NCBI GenBank assembly: GCA_022781505.1 | Contig: JALETK010000101.1 | Coordinates: 1 to 45,444, forward strand | Length of the DNA stretch: 45,444 bases | Direction: 5' to 3' | Source: Clostridiales bacterium | GTDB lineage: Bacteria > Bacillota > Clostridia > Oscillospirales > Oscillospiraceae | Shown here: one piece after another, positions 31,955 to 40,695 of the stretch | Layout of the letters: each line of letters opens with the position of its first letter | Position numbering within the stretch: position 1 is the stretch's first letter | Notes under the pieces: model-generated | Seen by the model: only the letters and a program-made list of their open reading frames with translations | Told to the model about the DNA's origin: nothing | Databases searched by the model: none | Made by a program: the position numbers and the translations under genes

Positions 31955-32460
31955 TACGATGGATTGGAGCAATTTTCGTTGTAGGAGCCTGTGGAGCCTG
32001 CGGCTTCTCCATGGCGGCCAGCTACCGGCTTCTGGAGCAGAGCCTGCGGCAGCTCCAGAGCGCCCTGGAGCTGATGCAGTGTCAGATGTCCTACCGGCTT
32101 ACGGAGCTTCCGGAGCTGTGCGGGATTCTGTCCACGGCCTGCACCGGCGTGGTGGGACGTGTCTTCCGGGCCCTGGGGCAGGAGCTGCAAAAGGGGGAGT
32201 GCGACGCCGTATCCGGCTGCATGACCCTGGTTCTCGCCCGTACCCCGGACCTTCCGGAGCCCTGCCGGGAGATTTTCCGGCAGATGGGAAAGAGCCTGGG
32301 GCAGCTGGATCTCTCCGGCCAGCTCTCCAGCCTGGCCGCTCTGAATGAGACGGTGAAACGGCATCTGGACCGGGTGTCGGCGGAGAAGGCCGGGCGGATT
32401 CGCTGCTACCGGGCCCTCAGCCTCTGCGGCGGAGCCGCTCTGGCCCTCCTGCTGTTGTGA
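31951..32460 (+). CDS. spoIIIAB: stage III sporulation protein AB
   Basis: A 169-residue protein with N- and C-terminal membrane helices (FVVGACGACGFSMAA; ALSLCGGAALALLLL) and a helical middle containing ASYRLLEQSLRQLQSALELMQ, typical of SpoIIIAB. It resembles a GspF-like inner-membrane component of the feeding-tube apparatus. Confidence 0.9.
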   Translation: MIRWIGAIFVVGACGACGFSMAASYRLLEQSLRQLQSALELMQCQMSYRLTELPELCGILSTACTGVVGRVFRALGQELQKGECDAVSGCMTLVLARTPDLPEPCREIFRQMGKSLGQLDLSGQLSSLAALNETVKRHLDRVSAEKAGRIRCYRALSLCGGAALALLLL

Positions 32461-32467
32461 TTGCCCT

Positions 32468-32662
32468 ATGGAAGTAGATCTGATTTTTAAAATTGCCGCC
32501 GTGGGCATCATTGTAACCATTCTGAATCAGGTTCTGGTTCGCTCCGGCCGGGAGGAGCAGGCCACCATGACTACCCTGGCGGGGCTGGTGGTGGTTCTCA
32601 TGATTCTGGCCCAGCGGATCGCGGCGCTGTTCGACCTGGTGAAGACCCTGTTTCAGTTTTAG
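32468..32662 (+). CDS. spoIIIAC: stage III sporulation protein AC
   Basis: A 64-residue protein with two membrane helices (IFKIAAVGIIVTILNQVLV; TLAGLVVVLMILAQRI). The loop SGREEQATM is conserved in SpoIIIAC. Two bases separate it from spoIIIAD. Confidence 0.92.
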   Translation: MEVDLIFKIAAVGIIVTILNQVLVRSGREEQATMTTLAGLVVVLMILAQRIAALFDLVKTLFQF

Positions 32663-32664
32663 CG

Positions 32665-33057
32665 ATGGAGCAGTTTTTACAGGCAGCGGCCCTGGCCATG
32701 GTGGGAGCCGTTCTCGCAATCGTCCTGCAAAAGGATTCCAGGGAGCTGTCCATTCTGCTGGTCATCGCCTGCAGCACGGCAATCCTGCTCCTGGCAATCT
32801 CCTTTCTGGAGCCTCTGGTGGACTTTGTGACCAGGGTTCGTCTTCTGGGGAATCTGGATGAGGGGATGGTCAGAATCCTCCTGAAAACGGCTGGAGTGGG
32901 CCTGATCGCGGAGCTGGCAGGGGCGGTGTGCGAGGACGCCGGTCAGGGAACCCTTGGAAAGATGGTGCGGATCTGCGGCAGCGCCGCGGCGCTGTACCTG
33001 GCGCTCCCCCTGCTCACATCGGTTCTGGAGATGATCCAGGGACTCCTGGAGGGGTAA
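32665..33057 (+). CDS. spoIIIAD: stage III sporulation protein AD
   Basis: A 130-residue membrane protein with about three to four helices (ALAMVGAVLAIVLQ, ILLVIACSTAILLLAISFL) and a conserved C-terminal half (ILLKTAGVGLIAELAGAVCEDAGQ). Length and motif match SpoIIIAD. SpoIIIAC and AD are both required for channel function in Bacillus. Confidence 0.92.
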   Translation: MEQFLQAAALAMVGAVLAIVLQKDSRELSILLVIACSTAILLLAISFLEPLVDFVTRVRLLGNLDEGMVRILLKTAGVGLIAELAGAVCEDAGQGTLGKMVRICGSAAALYLALPLLTSVLEMIQGLLEG

Positions 33058-33060
33058 TAC

Positions 33061-34116
33061 ATGGTACGAAAGCTTCTGATTCTGCTGCTGCTCCTGCCCC
33101 TGCTGGCGTTGCCCGCGGGAGCCAGTCAGACAATGAATGAGGTGGAAATAGAATTACCGGCTGAGGCACAGGCGTACATGCCGGATTCGGAGAACGGGTT
33201 TCTCTCCGGCTTTCTGGAGGTGCTGCAGAAAGCGTTTCTGGCTGTGGTTCCGGGTCTGCGGGAGTCCGTGGCCGTCTGTGCCGGTGTTCTGGCGGCGACC
33301 ATCCTGTGCGCCCTGTTTCAGGCCGGTGACACGGGACTGCGAACCCCGACGGCAAATCTTTTGGGGGCCGCCGCCATTGGCGCTCTGCTGTTGCGTCAGA
33401 CGGACGTATTGATCCGGCAGGGGCTGGAGACCATCCAGGCAATCAGCGACTTTGGAAAGCTGCTGCTTCCGGTCATGTCCGCCTCCCTTGTGGCCTCCGG
33501 GGGAAGTGTCACAGCCTCCGCTTTGTACTTAGGGACCGCGCTGTTTGACAGCGTTTTGTCCAGCCTGATTTCCAAGTTGCTGGCTCCTCTGCTGTACCTC
33601 TTTCTGGCCCTCTCCCTGGGCTCCGCCGCCATCGGGAGCGGTATGCTGGGGCGGATGCGGGATTTTTTTAAGAACGTGATCACCTGGGGACTGAAGGGCA
33701 TTCTGTCCGTATTTTCAGCATACATGGCCATCACCGGTGTTGTCAGCGGCAGTGCGGACGCCACGGCGGTCAAGCTGACCAAAATGACCATCTCCGGCAT
33801 GGTACCGGTGGTGGGCGGCATTCTCTCCGACGCCACGGAGACGGTTCTGGTGGGGGCCTCCGCTGTCCGGAGTACCGCCGGAGTCACGGGACTCCTGGCG
33901 GTGCTGGCCCTGACGGCGGTACCCTTTCTGGAGCTGGTGATGCAGTATCTTCTTTTGAAGCTGACCTCCGCCCTGTGCGGCGTGGTGGGTACGCCGGAGC
34001 ACGGCGCCGTCACCGAGGGCTTTGCCCAGGCCATGGGGCTGATTCTGGCCATGGTGGGAACCGGTTGCCTGCTGCAGCTTATCAGCATCGTCTGTTTTAT
34101 GAAGGGGGTGGGCTAA
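33061..34116 (+). CDS. spoIIIAE: stage III sporulation protein AE
   Basis: A 351-residue polytopic protein with an apparent N-terminal signal peptide (LLILLLLLPLLALPAGA) and six to eight later helices. It has the family's MTISGMVPVVGGILSDATETVLVGA segment. SpoIIIAE is the large membrane core of the complex. The stop overlaps the spoIIIAF start by 1 nt. Confidence 0.93.
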   Translation: MVRKLLILLLLLPLLALPAGASQTMNEVEIELPAEAQAYMPDSENGFLSGFLEVLQKAFLAVVPGLRESVAVCAGVLAATILCALFQAGDTGLRTPTANLLGAAAIGALLLRQTDVLIRQGLETIQAISDFGKLLLPVMSASLVASGGSVTASALYLGTALFDSVLSSLISKLLAPLLYLFLALSLGSAAIGSGMLGRMRDFFKNVITWGLKGILSVFSAYMAITGVVSGSADATAVKLTKMTISGMVPVVGGILSDATETVLVGASAVRSTAGVTGLLAVLALTAVPFLELVMQYLLLKLTSALCGVVGTPEHGAVTEGFAQAMGLILAMVGTGCLLQLISIVCFMKGVG

Positions 34117-34586
34117 TGGATGTCCTGCGGCAGTATATCCTGTCCGTCACCGCCGCTGCCTTCCTCTGCGCCGTCATCAAGTCCATTGCGGCGGACAAGC
34201 CGGGGCAGAAAAAGATCCTGGGGCTGGTGTGCGGCATCTTTCTCCTGGCCACAGCCCTGCGCCCTCTGGGGCTGCTGCAGCTTCCTGGGCTGGAGGACCC
34301 CGCCGGTCCATACAGGCAGGAGGCGGAGCAGGCAGTCGCCCAGGCGGAGGAGCAGGCCAATGCGCATCTGGAAGCAATCATAACAGAGCAAACGGAAGCA
34401 TATATTTTGGACAAAGCCGATACGTTGGGGGTACGACTGGAGGTGCAGGTGGAAGTGAATGAGGAGCTGGTCCCCTGGCAGGTTACATTACAGGGACAGG
34501 TGTCCCCCTATGCCAAGAGCCGCCTGGGCAGCAGCATCGCCCGGGACCTGGGGATACCGGAGGAGAGGCAGGTGTGGTCACCGTGA
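34116..34586 (+). CDS. spoIIIAF: stage III sporulation protein AF
   Basis: A 156-residue protein with two N-terminal helices (YILSVTAAAFLCAVIKSIA; ILGLVCGIFLLATALRPL) and an Ala/Glu-rich helix leading to a ring-building-motif-type domain (LEVQVEVNEELVPWQVTLQG). The domain resembles those in SpoIIIAG and AH. The 3' end overlaps spoIIIAG by 13 nt. Confidence 0.9.
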   Translation: MDVLRQYILSVTAAAFLCAVIKSIAADKPGQKKILGLVCGIFLLATALRPLGLLQLPGLEDPAGPYRQEAEQAVAQAEEQANAHLEAIITEQTEAYILDKADTLGVRLEVQVEVNEELVPWQVTLQGQVSPYAKSRLGSSIARDLGIPEERQVWSP

Positions 34587-35104
34587 GCGGGCTGAAGGAG
34601 AAGCTCTCCGGGCTGCCCGGAAAGCTGGGGAAATTCAAATACCCCATTTTGATTCTGCTCCTGGGTCTCATTTTGATGGTGCTACCTGGGAAAGCCCAGA
34701 AGCAGCCCCTCCCGGAAGCCACGGAGGCAGCTCCGGAGCAGGTAAGCAGCCTAGCCATTACGGAGGAGCGGCTGTCCGGCCTCCTCAGTAAAATCCGGGG
34801 CGCCGGGGCGGTGGAGGTTATGCTGAGTCTTCGCTCCGGCGAGCAGGTGGAGTACCAGTCCGACGTCTCCCAGCAGTGGGAGGAGGGCAGCCAGCAGCGG
34901 CAGGAGAGCAATACCGTCCTGTACAGCAGCGGAAGCGGCGTCCAGTCGGCGCTGGTTCGCCGGGTGGAGGCGCCGGTCTATCAGGGAGCCGTGGTCGTCT
35001 GCCAGGGGGCCGACGATCCTGCGGTGAAGCTTGCAATTGTGGAGGCGGTATCCAGCGTCACGGGGCTGGGTGCGGATCAGATTACCGTTGTGAAAATGAA
35101 GTAA
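34574..35104 (+). CDS. spoIIIAG: stage III sporulation protein AG
   Basis: A 176-residue protein with one membrane helix (YPILILLLGLILMVLPG) and a ring-building domain facing the space between the two membranes (ILSKIRGAGAVEVMLSL-like, ending AVSSVTGLGADQITVVKMK). SpoIIIAG forms the large ring of the channel. The GTG start at 34574 follows GGAGGAGAGG. It lies 17 nt before spoIIIAH. Confidence 0.93.
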   Translation: MVTVSGLKEKLSGLPGKLGKFKYPILILLLGLILMVLPGKAQKQPLPEATEAAPEQVSSLAITEERLSGLLSKIRGAGAVEVMLSLRSGEQVEYQSDVSQQWEEGSQQRQESNTVLYSSGSGVQSALVRRVEAPVYQGAVVVCQGADDPAVKLAIVEAVSSVTGLGADQITVVKMK

Positions 35105-35121
35105 TTTTAGGAGGAGATCAT

Positions 35122-35691
35122 ATGAAGAACTGGAAAAAGAACGCCGTCGTTGCATCGATTCTGGTGTTCGTCTGCGCGGGTATCTATCTGAACTGGAGCT
35201 ATTCCCAAAGTCAGGAGACCATCAATCTGACGGACACGCTGAACCAGGAGAAGATTCTGGGGAGCAGCACCCTGGTTATGAGCCAGAATAACCCGGCGGT
35301 GGACGCCGCTCAGGAGGATCTGACCGCCCTGTCCCAGGAGAACACGGATTATTTCGCCGCCATTCGACTGAGCCGCCAGCAATCCAGAGACAGCGCCATC
35401 ACCACCCTTCGGGAGGCCATGTCCTACGGCGAGGACGGCGAGAGCAGCTCGGCCTCTGCGGAGCTGGAGGACATCGTGCAGACAGCCCTGTGTGAGTCCC
35501 AGATTGAGAGCCTGATCATTGCCAAGGGATACGCAGACTGCGTGGCCTATATGAACGAGAGCGGCATCTCCGTGGCTGTGGCCGCACCGGAGGAGGGGCT
35601 TCAGGAGACGGATGTGGCCCTCATCACGGATATTGTCATGACTCAGTCGGACTATGGCTTTGAGGATATCCGGATTGTGCCAGTGAAATAA
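35122..35691 (+). CDS. spoIIIAH: stage III sporulation protein AH
   Basis: A 189-residue protein with an N-terminal membrane helix (AVVASILVFVCAGIYLNW) and a YscJ/FliF-like ring domain at the C-terminus (ESLIIAKGYADCVAYMNESGISVAV; DVALITDIVMTQSDY). It binds SpoIIQ from the forespore and joins the two halves of the channel. The ATG at 35122 follows TAGGAGGAGATC. This is the last gene of the operon. Confidence 0.94.
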   Translation: MKNWKKNAVVASILVFVCAGIYLNWSYSQSQETINLTDTLNQEKILGSSTLVMSQNNPAVDAAQEDLTALSQENTDYFAAIRLSRQQSRDSAITTLREAMSYGEDGESSSASAELEDIVQTALCESQIESLIIAKGYADCVAYMNESGISVAVAAPEEGLQETDVALITDIVMTQSDYGFEDIRIVPVK

Positions 35692-35696
35692 AATGT

Positions 35697-35735
35697 CCCG
35701 CAGCGGCTCTGCAAAGCTCCGCTGCGGGTTCTTTT
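35697..35735 (+). terminator. intrinsic terminator of the spoIIIA operon
   Basis: Perfect 10-bp stem CCCGCAGCGG (35697-35706) / CCGCTGCGGG (35719-35728), then TTCTTTTT. Confidence 0.88.
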
Positions 35736-35750
35736 TGGAAGTTGAGAGGG

Positions 35751-36209
35751 TTACAGAGGCGCGGGAGCCTCGGAAACGGCCCGGAGATTGCTGGAGATGA
35801 CATTCAGAGCCTTGTAGAAGGTCTCCAGCTCTCCGGCGGACAGACCGGCTCCCCCTTTGGTCACGGCATTTTCAATGATCTTTACCATCTTTGCCGCCAC
35901 GGATTTGCCGCTGTCCGTCAGGTGAATCCGGGAGCGGTACCGGCGCTTGCTGCCCGCCTCCTCCTGGGTCACCAGTCCCTCGTGGGACAGATCGGAAATG
36001 GCTCTGGAAATGGCGGCCTTGTCCTCCAGACACAGGCTGGAGAGCTCTCCGGCGGTGAGTCCCTCCTCATGCCGCTTCAGGTGGAACAAACACATCACAT
36101 GGGTGCCCTTTAGGCCCAGCTCCGTCATCTCCCGGTTTTTGATTTTCTGGATGCACCGATAGAGCTGGGTAATGGAGTTTACAAATTTTTCAAATTGATC
36201 GGTCATCAT
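35751..36209 (-). CDS. MarR-family transcriptional regulator
   Basis: A 152-residue winged-helix regulator. LGLKGTHVMCLFHL and LTAGELSSLCLEDKAAISRAISDLSHEGLVTQE form the DNA-binding helices, and KRRYRSRIHLTDSGKSVA is the wing. MarR proteins are dimeric repressors released by small ligands or oxidation. The ATG at 36209 has a GGAGGG site 7 nt upstream. It has its own promoter and converges on spoIIIAH. Its target is not evident: the divergent neighbour is cwlD, not a transporter. Confidence 0.88.
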   Translation of the reverse strand: MMTDQFEKFVNSITQLYRCIQKIKNREMTELGLKGTHVMCLFHLKRHEEGLTAGELSSLCLEDKAAISRAISDLSHEGLVTQEEAGSKRRYRSRIHLTDSGKSVAAKMVKIIENAVTKGGAGLSAGELETFYKALNVISSNLRAVSEAPAPL

Positions 36210-36238
36210 AGCTGCGCCCTCCGGAAGGCTTTTTCTAT

Positions 36239-36267
36239 AGAATACCACTTTAATTTTGATCTGTCAA
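36239..36267 (-). promoter_or_regulatory. sigma-A promoter of the MarR gene
   Basis: On the minus strand, TTGACA (36262-36267) and TATTCT (36239-36244) have a 17-base spacer. The -10 is about 30 nt before the start codon. Confidence 0.7.
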
Positions 36268-36320
36268 CATGAATGACCCGGAAGACATGCTGCATAGACT
36301 GAAGGCAGGAGGTGAATGGA

Positions 36321-37052
36321 ATGGACTTTCTCCGGCGATTTTTAAGGCGGTATTTTCCCATGTACCTGCTGGTGGTGGCCCTTTTTGTGGGATCTGCGGC
36401 AGTGATAGACCGGACGGTGACGGCCCTTGCGGAGGCGCTTCCGGTTCCGCGAACCGGCACCGTTATCATCGACCCGGGCCACGGCGGCGAGGATGGGGGC
36501 GCGGTTTCCTGTACCGGCGTTCAGGAGAGCGCACTCAATCTGGAGATCTCCCTGCGCCTGCGGGATCTGCTGAATTTCATGGGCTACGAGACAAAAATGA
36601 TCCGAACCACAGATACAGCCGTCTATACCCAGGGCACCACCATTTCCGAGAAAAAGGTGTCGGATCTGAAGCACCGGGTGGAGCTGGTGAACGAGACCCC
36701 GGAGGCGCTTCTTCTGAGCATTCATCAGAATCAGTTTTCCGACGGAAAATACAGTGGCGCTCAGGTATTCTACGCGCCCACAGCCGGGAGCCAGGCCCTG
36801 GCGGAACGGGTTCAGGCCTTGCTCATCGACACGGTCAACCCAGGCTCCAGGCGGGCCTGCAAGCCGGCGGATGGGGTCTACCTGATGCAGCATGTGGGAT
36901 GCACCGGCATTCTGGTGGAGTGCGGCTTTCTGTCCAACGCCCAGGAGGAGGCAAAGCTCCGGACTGCGGAATATCAGAAGGAGCTGTGCTGCGTCATTGC
37001 CTGTGCGGCTGCGGAGTACATGGCCGCCGCCTACGGCCAGGGGCAAGTGTAA
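36321..37052 (+). CDS. cwlD: N-acetylmuramoyl-L-alanine amidase CwlD
   Basis: A 243-residue amidase_3-family enzyme with an N-terminal membrane helix (PMYLLVVALFVGSAAVI). Zinc ligands are H54 (DPGHGG), E69 (QESALN) and H135 (SIHQN), with catalytic E200 (LVECGFLSN). CwlD cleaves the stem peptide from muramic acid and, with a deacetylase, makes the muramic-delta-lactam of spore cortex; the short length with a single membrane anchor fits CwlD better than a large autolysin. ATG at 36321 follows AGGAGGTGA. Confidence 0.9.
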   Translation: MDFLRRFLRRYFPMYLLVVALFVGSAAVIDRTVTALAEALPVPRTGTVIIDPGHGGEDGGAVSCTGVQESALNLEISLRLRDLLNFMGYETKMIRTTDTAVYTQGTTISEKKVSDLKHRVELVNETPEALLLSIHQNQFSDGKYSGAQVFYAPTAGSQALAERVQALLIDTVNPGSRRACKPADGVYLMQHVGCTGILVECGFLSNAQEEAKLRTAEYQKELCCVIACAAAEYMAAAYGQGQV

Positions 37053-37069
37053 ACCATAGGCTTTCGGAG

Positions 37070-37098
37070 TTGACAGAGCCGCCGGAAGGAGGTATATT
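37070..37098 (+). promoter_or_regulatory. sigma-A promoter for the aminopeptidase gene
   Basis: TTGACA (37070-37075) and TATATT (37093-37098) with a 17-base spacer; the start codon is 40 nt further. Confidence 0.8.
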
Positions 37099-37138
37099 CG
37101 TTACAGAATCCATACTTCGATTGTCTGAGGTGACTTAC

Positions 37139-38383
37139 ATGAATCGCGAATTTCACAAAAGCAACCGCGCCCGTTTCTACGAATCCATGGAGTGCAACGC
37201 CCTTCTGGTGCTGTTCTCCGGCACGGAAATCCGTAAAACGGGGGACGAGACTTATCCTTTCTTCGCAGACCGGGATTTTGTGTATATGACCGGCATTGAG
37301 CAGAAGAATTCCGTTTTTGTCGCCGGGAAGGACTCCGCCGGAACCGTCTGGGAGCGGCTTTACATCCTGCCGGGCGATCCCATGGCAGAACGCTGGACAG
37401 GCCGCCGGCTGAAGCCCTATGAGGCGGAGGAGGCCTCCGGCATCGGGGAGATCCGGCAGGCGCCCTCCTTCCGTGGGGATTTCCACACCCTGGCCACCAG
37501 TGGCCGGTATGGCGCGGTCTATCTGGACCTGTTTCGCCACAGCCCGGAGGACATTGACCGTCCCGCCCACACCTTCCTCCGGCAGGTACAGACGGACTAT
37601 CCTTATCTGAAGGTTCAGAACGCCAACATCCTGATTCGCAGGCTCCGCACCATCAAGCAGCCCTGCGAAATCGACGCAATCCGGCAGGCGGAGGAGATTA
37701 CAAAGGCGGGCATTCTCGCCATGATGCGCGCCTCCCGCCCCGGTATGTATGAGTATCAATACAAGGCCGAGTTTGACCGGGCCCTTGGTCAGTTTGGCCC
37801 CCAGGGCCCAGGCTTCCCCTCCATTATCTCCGCCGGAGCCAACAATTTCTGCATCCACTATTACTCCTACACCGGCCAGGCCCTGGACGGGGACATGGTA
37901 CTCAACGACGTGGGCGCGCAGTTTGACAATCACATCACCGACGTCTCCCGGGGCTGGCCCTGCAGCGGCCGCTTTACGGACCGGCAGCGCCTCCTCTATG
38001 AATGCGCCCTGGCCACCTCCAACCACATGTTCTCCATCATCCGGCCCGGGATGAAAATGGCGGAGGTGGACGCCACCATCCGCCGCTACAATGCCCAGCT
38101 GCTGAAGGACGCGGGCGTCTTGAAATCCCTGGATGAAATCGGCACCTACATGTGGCACGGAGGCGCCCATCATGTGGGCTATGACGTTCACGATGTGGTG
38201 GAGACGCCGGAGATCATCGCCCCAGGGATGGTTTTCTGCGTGGATGTGGGTATCTATCACCAGGCGTGGGGCATCGGCTTCCGGGTGGAGGACAACTGCC
38301 TGGTCACCCCGGAGGGCTGTGAAAACCTGTCAGCCGCCATTCCCAGAACCATCCCGGACATTGAGGATATAATGAGAAAATGA
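37139..38383 (+). CDS. pepP: Xaa-Pro aminopeptidase (M24 family)
   Basis: A 414-residue metallopeptidase that removes N-terminal residues before proline. The N-terminal domain (about 1-170) has the AmpP fold; the C-terminal pita-bread domain carries the metal ligands: DVGAQFDNHITDVSRGWP supplies the two Asp, HGGAHHVGYDVHD the His, and RVEDN the final Glu (E384). At the fourth position, where AmpP has Glu in TIEPG, this protein has D369 in FCVDVGIYHQ. The substitution is conservative, and activity may remain. ATG at 37139 follows GAGGTGA, and a clear promoter precedes it. Confidence 0.88.
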   Translation: MNREFHKSNRARFYESMECNALLVLFSGTEIRKTGDETYPFFADRDFVYMTGIEQKNSVFVAGKDSAGTVWERLYILPGDPMAERWTGRRLKPYEAEEASGIGEIRQAPSFRGDFHTLATSGRYGAVYLDLFRHSPEDIDRPAHTFLRQVQTDYPYLKVQNANILIRRLRTIKQPCEIDAIRQAEEITKAGILAMMRASRPGMYEYQYKAEFDRALGQFGPQGPGFPSIISAGANNFCIHYYSYTGQALDGDMVLNDVGAQFDNHITDVSRGWPCSGRFTDRQRLLYECALATSNHMFSIIRPGMKMAEVDATIRRYNAQLLKDAGVLKSLDEIGTYMWHGGAHHVGYDVHDVVETPEIIAPGMVFCVDVGIYHQAWGIGFRVEDNCLVTPEGCENLSAAIPRTIPDIEDIMRK

Positions 38384-38398
38384 GCAGCTTCCCCCAGG

Positions 38399-38427
38399 TT
38401 GCATTCCCGGGGGAAGACTGATATAAT
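38399..38427 (+). promoter_or_regulatory. sigma-A promoter for radA
   Basis: TTGCAT (38399-38404) and a perfect TATAAT (38422-38427) with a 17-base spacer; radA begins 34 nt downstream. Confidence 0.8.
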
Positions 38428-38461
38428 GACAGCATCTTTTATGGAAGCTGCGAGGTAGGCT

Positions 38462-39826
38462 ATGGCAAAGACAAAGACGATTTTTTACTGCACCTCCTGC
38501 GGGAATGAGACTCCCAAGTGGCAGGGAAGGTGCCCCGCCTGCGGGGCCTGGAATACCATGGTGGAGCATGAGGAAAAGCCAGCGGCGGCAGGGAAATCCC
38601 GCCCTGTGCCGGTGGGAGCTGCCCCCCGGCGGCCCAAGACCCTCTCTGAGGTGGATATCCAGACGGAGGTTCGGTTTTCCACCGGCATGGGGGAGCTGGA
38701 CCGGGTTCTGGGCGGCGGCGCCGTGTGCGGCTCTCTGGTTCTGGTGGGCGGTGCACCCGGCATCGGCAAATCCACCCTGCTTTTGCAAATCTGCGCCTGC
38801 CTGTGCCGGGAGCGCCGGGTGCTCTACGTCTCCGGTGAGGAGAGCGAGCGCCAGCTGAAGCTCCGGGCCCAGCGGCTTCATGTGTCCTCGGAGAACCTTC
38901 TGATTCTGTCGGAAACCCGCCTGGGGGACATTCTGGAGGCAGTGGACGAGACCAAGCCGGACATTCTCATTGCGGATTCCATTCAAACCCTGTACAATGA
39001 AAACAATGACTCCGCTCCCGGCAGCATCTCTCAGGTGAAGGACTGCACCATGTCCCTGATGCAGGTGGCCAAGGGGCAGGGGATAACGGTGTTTGTGGTG
39101 GGCCACATCAACAAGGAGGGCGCCATTGCCGGCCCCAAGGTGCTGGAGCACATGGTGGACTGCGTTCTGTATTTTGAAGGTGACCGGAACGGTGCCTACC
39201 GCCTTTTGCGGGCGGTGAAAAACCGCTTTGGCTCCACCAATGAAATGGGCGTGTTTGAGATGGGGGATGAGGGGTTACGGGAGGTTCCCAATCCCTCGGA
39301 GATGCTCCTGTCCGGACGGCCCCAGCACGCTCCCGGCACCTGCGTGGCCTGCATTATGGAGGGCACCCGGCCTCTTCTGGCGGAGGTTCAGGCCCTTGTG
39401 ACCAAGACCTCCTTCAACGTCCCCAGACGGACTGCCAACGGCTTTGATTTCAACCGTGCCGTGCTCCTGCTGGCTGTGCTGGAAAAGCGGGGCGGTCTGC
39501 ACCTGGGAGCCTTTGACAGCTATATCAATGTGGTGGGCGGACTCTTCCTGGACGAGCCGGCTGCGGATCTGTCCGTGGCTCTGGCGGTGGCGTCCAGCTA
39601 TCGGGACACGGCCCTGCCCCAGGATCTGGCGGCAGTGGGGGAGATCGGCCTGGCCGGAGAGGTTCGGGCGGTGTCCCATCTGTCTCTGCGGCTGTCGGAA
39701 ATCGCCCGGCTGGGCTTTACCCGCTGCGTGATCCCCAGAAGTGGAACGGAGACCATCCCGGCCCCTAAGGGCCTGGAGCTGATCCGGGTTCGGAATGTCC
39801 GGGAAGCCATTGAGTTTTCTATATAG
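38462..39826 (+). CDS. radA: DNA repair protein RadA/Sms
   Basis: A 454-residue RecA-like DnaB-type helicase that helps branch migration in recombination. It has a C4 zinc finger with C10, C13, C24 and C27, Walker A GGAPGIGKST at 96-105, the RadA signature KNRFG at 253-257, and a Lon-protease-like C-terminal domain (FDFNRAVLLLAVLEKRGGL; VALAVASSYRDTALP). Translation starts at ATG 38462. It is followed after 11 nt by the oxidoreductase gene. Confidence 0.96.
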   Translation: MAKTKTIFYCTSCGNETPKWQGRCPACGAWNTMVEHEEKPAAAGKSRPVPVGAAPRRPKTLSEVDIQTEVRFSTGMGELDRVLGGGAVCGSLVLVGGAPGIGKSTLLLQICACLCRERRVLYVSGEESERQLKLRAQRLHVSSENLLILSETRLGDILEAVDETKPDILIADSIQTLYNENNDSAPGSISQVKDCTMSLMQVAKGQGITVFVVGHINKEGAIAGPKVLEHMVDCVLYFEGDRNGAYRLLRAVKNRFGSTNEMGVFEMGDEGLREVPNPSEMLLSGRPQHAPGTCVACIMEGTRPLLAEVQALVTKTSFNVPRRTANGFDFNRAVLLLAVLEKRGGLHLGAFDSYINVVGGLFLDEPAADLSVALAVASSYRDTALPQDLAAVGEIGLAGEVRAVSHLSLRLSEIARLGFTRCVIPRSGTETIPAPKGLELIRVRNVREAIEFSI

Positions 39827-39837
39827 GAGGAACAAAC

Positions 39838-40671
39838 ATGCTGGAAGAAGCGGTACAAAAGAGAATCATCTCCCAGAACCGGGAGTTTATGAAGGGATAC
39901 CGGGAAAACGATCCCTATGAAGCGGATTTTGAGTCTGATCAGGATTTGAAGCGTCCGCAGCCGCCCCTGGTGAAAGCCCCCGTATCAGCTGTCAGAATTC
40001 CGCTGCCCCGGGATTTTGACGGACTGAATGTGGACAAGGACCCAGTCCGTTTGATTCGTGACCGGCGCAGCGCCCGGGTATATTCCCAGGAGGATATGAG
40101 CCTCTCCCAGTTGTCCTTTCTTTTGTGGGCCACCCAGGGAGTCAAGGCGCTGCGCGGCAAGGCCTATGCCACACTCCGCACCGTCCCGTGCGGGGGAGCG
40201 CGGCATGAATTCGAGACTTACCTTTTAATCCGGCAGGTGGCCGGTCTGGAGCCCGGAGCCTATCACTACCTCCCCATGGAGCACGCTCTGGAGTTCCTGC
40301 ATCCGGTGGAGAATCTGGAGGCGGTTATCTCAGACACCCTCTGTGAGCAGCGCTGGGCTGCCAAGGCGAATGTGGTGTTCTACTGGTCCATGGTGGCCTA
40401 CCGGGCGGAATGGCGCTACGGAATCTATGCCCACCGGATTGCACTGATTGACGTGGGGCATGTGGGCCAGAATCTTTACCTGGGCTGCACCGCCCTGGGC
40501 CTTGGAACCTGCGGAATTGGTGCATTCTTCCATGACCTGTGCAGCCAGGTGTTCGGACTGGACGGGGACGATGAGTTTATTGTCTACACCGCCCCGGTGG
40601 GCACCATCCGGGAGGCGGACCGTTCCGCCGAGCAGGCCTTTTACCAGTTTGTGGAGAACGAGGGCTTGTAA
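39838..40671 (+). CDS. SagB/ThcOx-type nitroreductase-family oxidoreductase
   Basis: A 277-residue flavoprotein of the SagB/ThcOx group. FMN-binding residues are suggested by RRSARVYS (76-83), the GGARHEFETYL segment, LGLGTCGIGAFFHD and AWRAEWRYG-like sequence. Members with a YcaO partner oxidise azolines to thiazoles or oxazoles in peptide natural products, but many stand-alone members exist with unknown substrates. No precursor peptide, YcaO or exporter is nearby. It lies 11 nt after radA with an AGGAGG site, so it is read with radA. Its true substrate is open. Confidence 0.8.
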   Translation: MLEEAVQKRIISQNREFMKGYRENDPYEADFESDQDLKRPQPPLVKAPVSAVRIPLPRDFDGLNVDKDPVRLIRDRRSARVYSQEDMSLSQLSFLLWATQGVKALRGKAYATLRTVPCGGARHEFETYLLIRQVAGLEPGAYHYLPMEHALEFLHPVENLEAVISDTLCEQRWAAKANVVFYWSMVAYRAEWRYGIYAHRIALIDVGHVGQNLYLGCTALGLGTCGIGAFFHDLCSQVFGLDGDDEFIVYTAPVGTIREADRSAEQAFYQFVENEGL

Positions 40672-40695
40672 GAAGATTGGGAAGGGGAGAGGGGG

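Noticed and set aside
36269-37138. N-terminal extension of the aminopeptidase frame through cwlD
   Set aside because: It is the out-of-frame reading of cwlD; the aminopeptidase has its own promoter, ribosome binding site and ATG at 37139.
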